A DNA stretch of 64,000 nucleotides, from NCBI RefSeq assembly GCF_013294115.1, contig NZ_JABSNP010000005.1, positions 1 through 64,000 on the forward strand. Reading direction: 5' to 3'. The translations under genes and the position numbers were made by a program. Below are positions 61,962-64,000 of this stretch, piece by piece (the first letter of the stretch is position 1; every line of letters starts with the position of its first letter). The DNA is from Hymenobacter caeli (GTDB lineage: Bacteria; Bacteroidota; Bacteroidia; Cytophagales; Hymenobacteraceae). The notes under the pieces were generated by a model. That model did not search any database. It had not been told where the DNA came from and saw only the letters and a list, made by a program, of their open reading frames with translations.

Positions 61962-64000
61962 CGGGCTGGTGTCCGGCGCGGCGGCGCGGCCGGCGGGGGC
62001 CACCGTCGGGGGCAAGGCGGCGGGGCTGTTCCGGCTCCGGGCGCTGGGGCTGGCCGTGCCCGACTTCGCGGTGCTGCCGGCCGAGCTGTTCGACCCGCTG
62101 CTGGCCGGCCTGCCCACCGACGCGGCGGGCCTGGCCGAGCGCCGGCGCCGGCTGGCGGCCTTCGCGCTGCCGGCGGCGGTGGAAGCGCACTTAAGCGAAA
62201 CCCTCGCGGCCTGGGATTTCCCGCGCCAGCCGGTGGTGGTGCGCTCCTCGGTGGCCGACGAGGACGGCCGCACGGCGGCGTTTCCGGGGCTGATGGATTC
62301 GCGGCTGCACCTCACCACGCTGGCGGCGGTGCGGGCGGCCGTGGCGCAGTGCGCGGCCAGCGCCTACTCGGCGCGGGCCCTGGCCTACCGGCGGCGGCAC
62401 GGCCTGGCGCTGGGGGCCCGGCCGGCCCTGGTGGTGCAGCGGCAGGTGGCGGCCACGGCGGCGGGCGTGCTGTTCACCACGTTCCCCGAGTACCCGCAGG
62501 AGCTGGCCATCCACGCGGTGTGGGGCTTCGGCGAGGGCCTGGTAAGCGGCCTGCTCGAACCCGACGAGTTTTACTTCGACAAGCAAACCGGGGCCCCGAC
62601 GCACCAGAAAACCGCCCTGAAAACCCAGCAGGTGGTGGCCGGCGCCGGCGGCGGCACGGCCGTAGCGCCGGTGCCGGCCGCCCGGCAGGCGCAGCCCTGC
62701 CTGGGCCCGGCGCAGCTGGCCGAGCTGGTGGCGCTGGCCGCCCGCCTCGAGGCGCAACTCGGCGGGCCCCAGGACGTGGAGTTCGTGGCCACGCCCGGGC
62801 GGCTGTGGGTGGTGCAGGCCCGGCCCGTCACGCAGGCCATTCCGGCGGTGGTGGTGTACGACAACGCCAACATCCAGGAGAGCTACTGCGGGGTGACGAC
62901 GCCCCTTACCTTCAGCTTCGCGCAGCGCGCCTACGCCACCGTGTACCGGCAAACGATGCAGGTGCTGGGCCTGCCCGCCGCCACCATTAGGGCCCACGAG
63001 GCCGTGGTGGCCAACCTCTTGGCCCTGGTGCGGGGCCGGGTGTACTACCACGTCAACCACTGGTACCGGGGCCTGCTGCTGCTGCCCGCCTTCCGCCAAA
63101 ACAAGGCCGACCTGGAGCGCATGATGGGCCTGACCGAGCCCGTGGACCTGGTGCAGAGCCACGAAAAAACGGCCCGCGAAAAGCTCGTGCTGCTCCCGCG
63201 CCTGCTCCTGAACCTGGCGCGGCTGCTGGCGGCCTTCGGGCAGCTGCCGCGCCGCACGGCGGCCTTCCACGCGCACTTCCGGGGGCATTTTGAGCGGTTC
63301 TACCAGCTACCGCTGAATGAGTTATCGGCCCCCGCGCTGCTGGCCGAAAAAGCGCGGCTCGACGCCGGCCTGCTGCTGAACTGGACCACGCCCATCGTCA
63401 ACGATTTCCGGGTGATGATGGCCAACGGGGCCGCCCAGCGCCGCCTGGCCGCCGCCGGTATCGCCGACGCCGAGGAGTTCCTGAGCCGTTACCTCTCCGG
63501 CGACCAGCAGCTGGCCAGCGCCCGCCCCGCCTACGCGCTGCAAGCGCTGGCCCAGCGGGTGCGGCGGGAGTTTCCGGCGCTGCGCCCGCTGCTGCTCGCC
63601 CTGCCCCCCGATTTGCCCGCGCAGGTGCAACAGCAGGCCCCCGCGCTGCACCAGGACATCCAGCGCTACCTGGCCGCTTACGGCGACCGCAGCATCGGCG
63701 AGCTAAAGCTCGAAACCGCCACCATGCGCACCGACCCGCTGCTGTTTTTCCGCTACCTGCGCAATTATCTGCTAGAGGAGGTGGAGGAAACCGCCGCCCC
63801 GGCCACTACTGCCCTACGCGCCGGGGCCGGAGCCGAGCTGGCCGCCCGGCTTCGCCCCCGCTCCGCCTGGTTCCGGCGGACCGTGCGGCGGCGCTTGCGG
63901 CAGCTGCAAGCGGCCGTGGGCCGGCGCGAGGAGCTGCGGCTGGAGCGCACCCGGCTTTTCGGCATGTACCGGGCCCTGTACCGCGAGCTGGGCCAGCGCC
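61930..64000 (+). CDS. PEP synthase-like protein (partial, runs off the edge)
   Basis: An open frame of at least 690 codons runs off the right edge. A TTG at 61930 (overlapping the UbiA-like gene by 32 bp) or a GTG at 61969 could start it. The N-terminal 330 residues match the PEP/pyruvate-binding ATP-grasp domain: TVGGKAAGLFRL, VVRSSVADEDG, FPGLMDSRL, VWGFGEGLVSG and DVEFVATPGRLWVVQARPVT. Then follows NIQESYCGVTTPLTFSF and a long middle region. The swivelling phospho-His domain is expected beyond 64000. The overlap with the UbiA-like gene suggests one operon and a joint pathway. Confidence 0.85.
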   Translation, partial: MSRFNSRPAASGLVSGAAARPAGATVGGKAAGLFRLRALGLAVPDFAVLPAELFDPLLAGLPTDAAGLAERRRRLAAFALPAAVEAHLSETLAAWDFPRQPVVVRSSVADEDGRTAAFPGLMDSRLHLTTLAAVRAAVAQCAASAYSARALAYRRRHGLALGARPALVVQRQVAATAAGVLFTTFPEYPQELAIHAVWGFGEGLVSGLLEPDEFYFDKQTGAPTHQKTALKTQQVVAGAGGGTAVAPVPAARQAQPCLGPAQLAELVALAARLEAQLGGPQDVEFVATPGRLWVVQARPVTQAIPAVVVYDNANIQESYCGVTTPLTFSFAQRAYATVYRQTMQVLGLPAATIRAHEAVVANLLALVRGRVYYHVNHWYRGLLLLPAFRQNKADLERMMGLTEPVDLVQSHEKTAREKLVLLPRLLLNLARLLAAFGQLPRRTAAFHAHFRGHFERFYQLPLNELSAPALLAEKARLDAGLLLNWTTPIVNDFRVMMANGAAQRRLAAAGIADAEEFLSRYLSGDQQLASARPAYALQALAQRVRREFPALRPLLLALPPDLPAQVQQQAPALHQDIQRYLAAYGDRSIGELKLETATMRTDPLLFFRYLRNYLLEEVEETAAPATTALRAGAGAELAARLRPRSAWFRRTVRRRLRQLQAAVGRREELRLERTRLFGMYRALYRELGQR

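Overview
The window is GC-rich bacterial chromosome, most likely from a pigmented Bacteroidota of the Hymenobacter type. Four things point there: TAnnTTTG-like -7 promoter boxes with weak Shine-Dalgarno signals; a type IX secretion C-terminal sorting domain on a metalloprotease; phylum-typical families (DUF4295, DUF5522, DUF1599, BT_3928-type DoxX protein, GDYXXLXY/DUF2157 pair, epimerase-type threonine dehydrogenase, MnmD without MnmC); and very frequent GGGGCC strings. It is mostly ordinary core chromosome. No prophage, insertion sequence, CRISPR array or rRNA operon is visible. One tRNA (Asn-GTT) is present.

Layout. 1-2.5 kb: an AT-richer left edge with gene remnants, then a 5-formyl-THF cyclo-ligase and an ExbD-TonB pair. 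2.5-8 kb: GDYXXLXY/DUF2157 membrane pair, zinc-ribbon protein, MnmD, thioesterase, a soluble double TonB-C protein and RlmN. 8-12.6 kb: secreted protein, YihY/BrkB, DUF3891, MFS exporter, YceI. 12.8-18 kb: threonine catabolism (Tdh and Kbl) split by an S53 sedolisin-type peptidase and a patatin lipase. 18-20.7 kb: small unknown protein, NarL-type regulator and two tandem STAS-like proteins. 20.8-27 kb: CdaA (c-di-AMP) and FolP, divergent from DUF1599, BT_3928, an ABC permease, shikimate kinase and a fatty acid hydroxylase. 27-31 kb: LemA/TPM/TPM/small lipoprotein operon, sugar nucleotidyltransferase, gluconokinase. 31-47 kb: unknown membrane protein, prolyl oligopeptidase, nuclease-fold-like protein, GNAT proteins, T9SS metalloprotease, GH43, M61 peptidase, small secreted proteins and a doubly frameshifted GH13 glucosidase. 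47-52.7 kb: OmpR/HK two-component system, a proline-rich secreted protein, ArsB, and a decayed metallophosphoesterase. 53-60.6 kb: tRNA-Asn, Rieske-like lipoprotein, FtsY-DUF4295-L33-L28, DUF5522/RidA, DUF2314, ornithine aminotransferase, HemB. 60.6-64 kb: the tail of a lost RND exporter, then a UbiA-like membrane enzyme overlapping a PEP-synthase-like gene that runs off the right edge.

The most striking non-coding feature is a set of about ten long intergenic inverted repeats (arms 25-49 bp, often perfect). Most are unrelated in sequence, but two groups share a core, and partial single-arm copies occur elsewhere in the window. The least explained coding locus is the UbiA-like/PEP-synthase pair at the right edge. 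Gene decay is visible at four places: the left edge, GH13, the metallophosphoesterase and the RND tail. Functional statements come from family recognition by eye; no database search was run.
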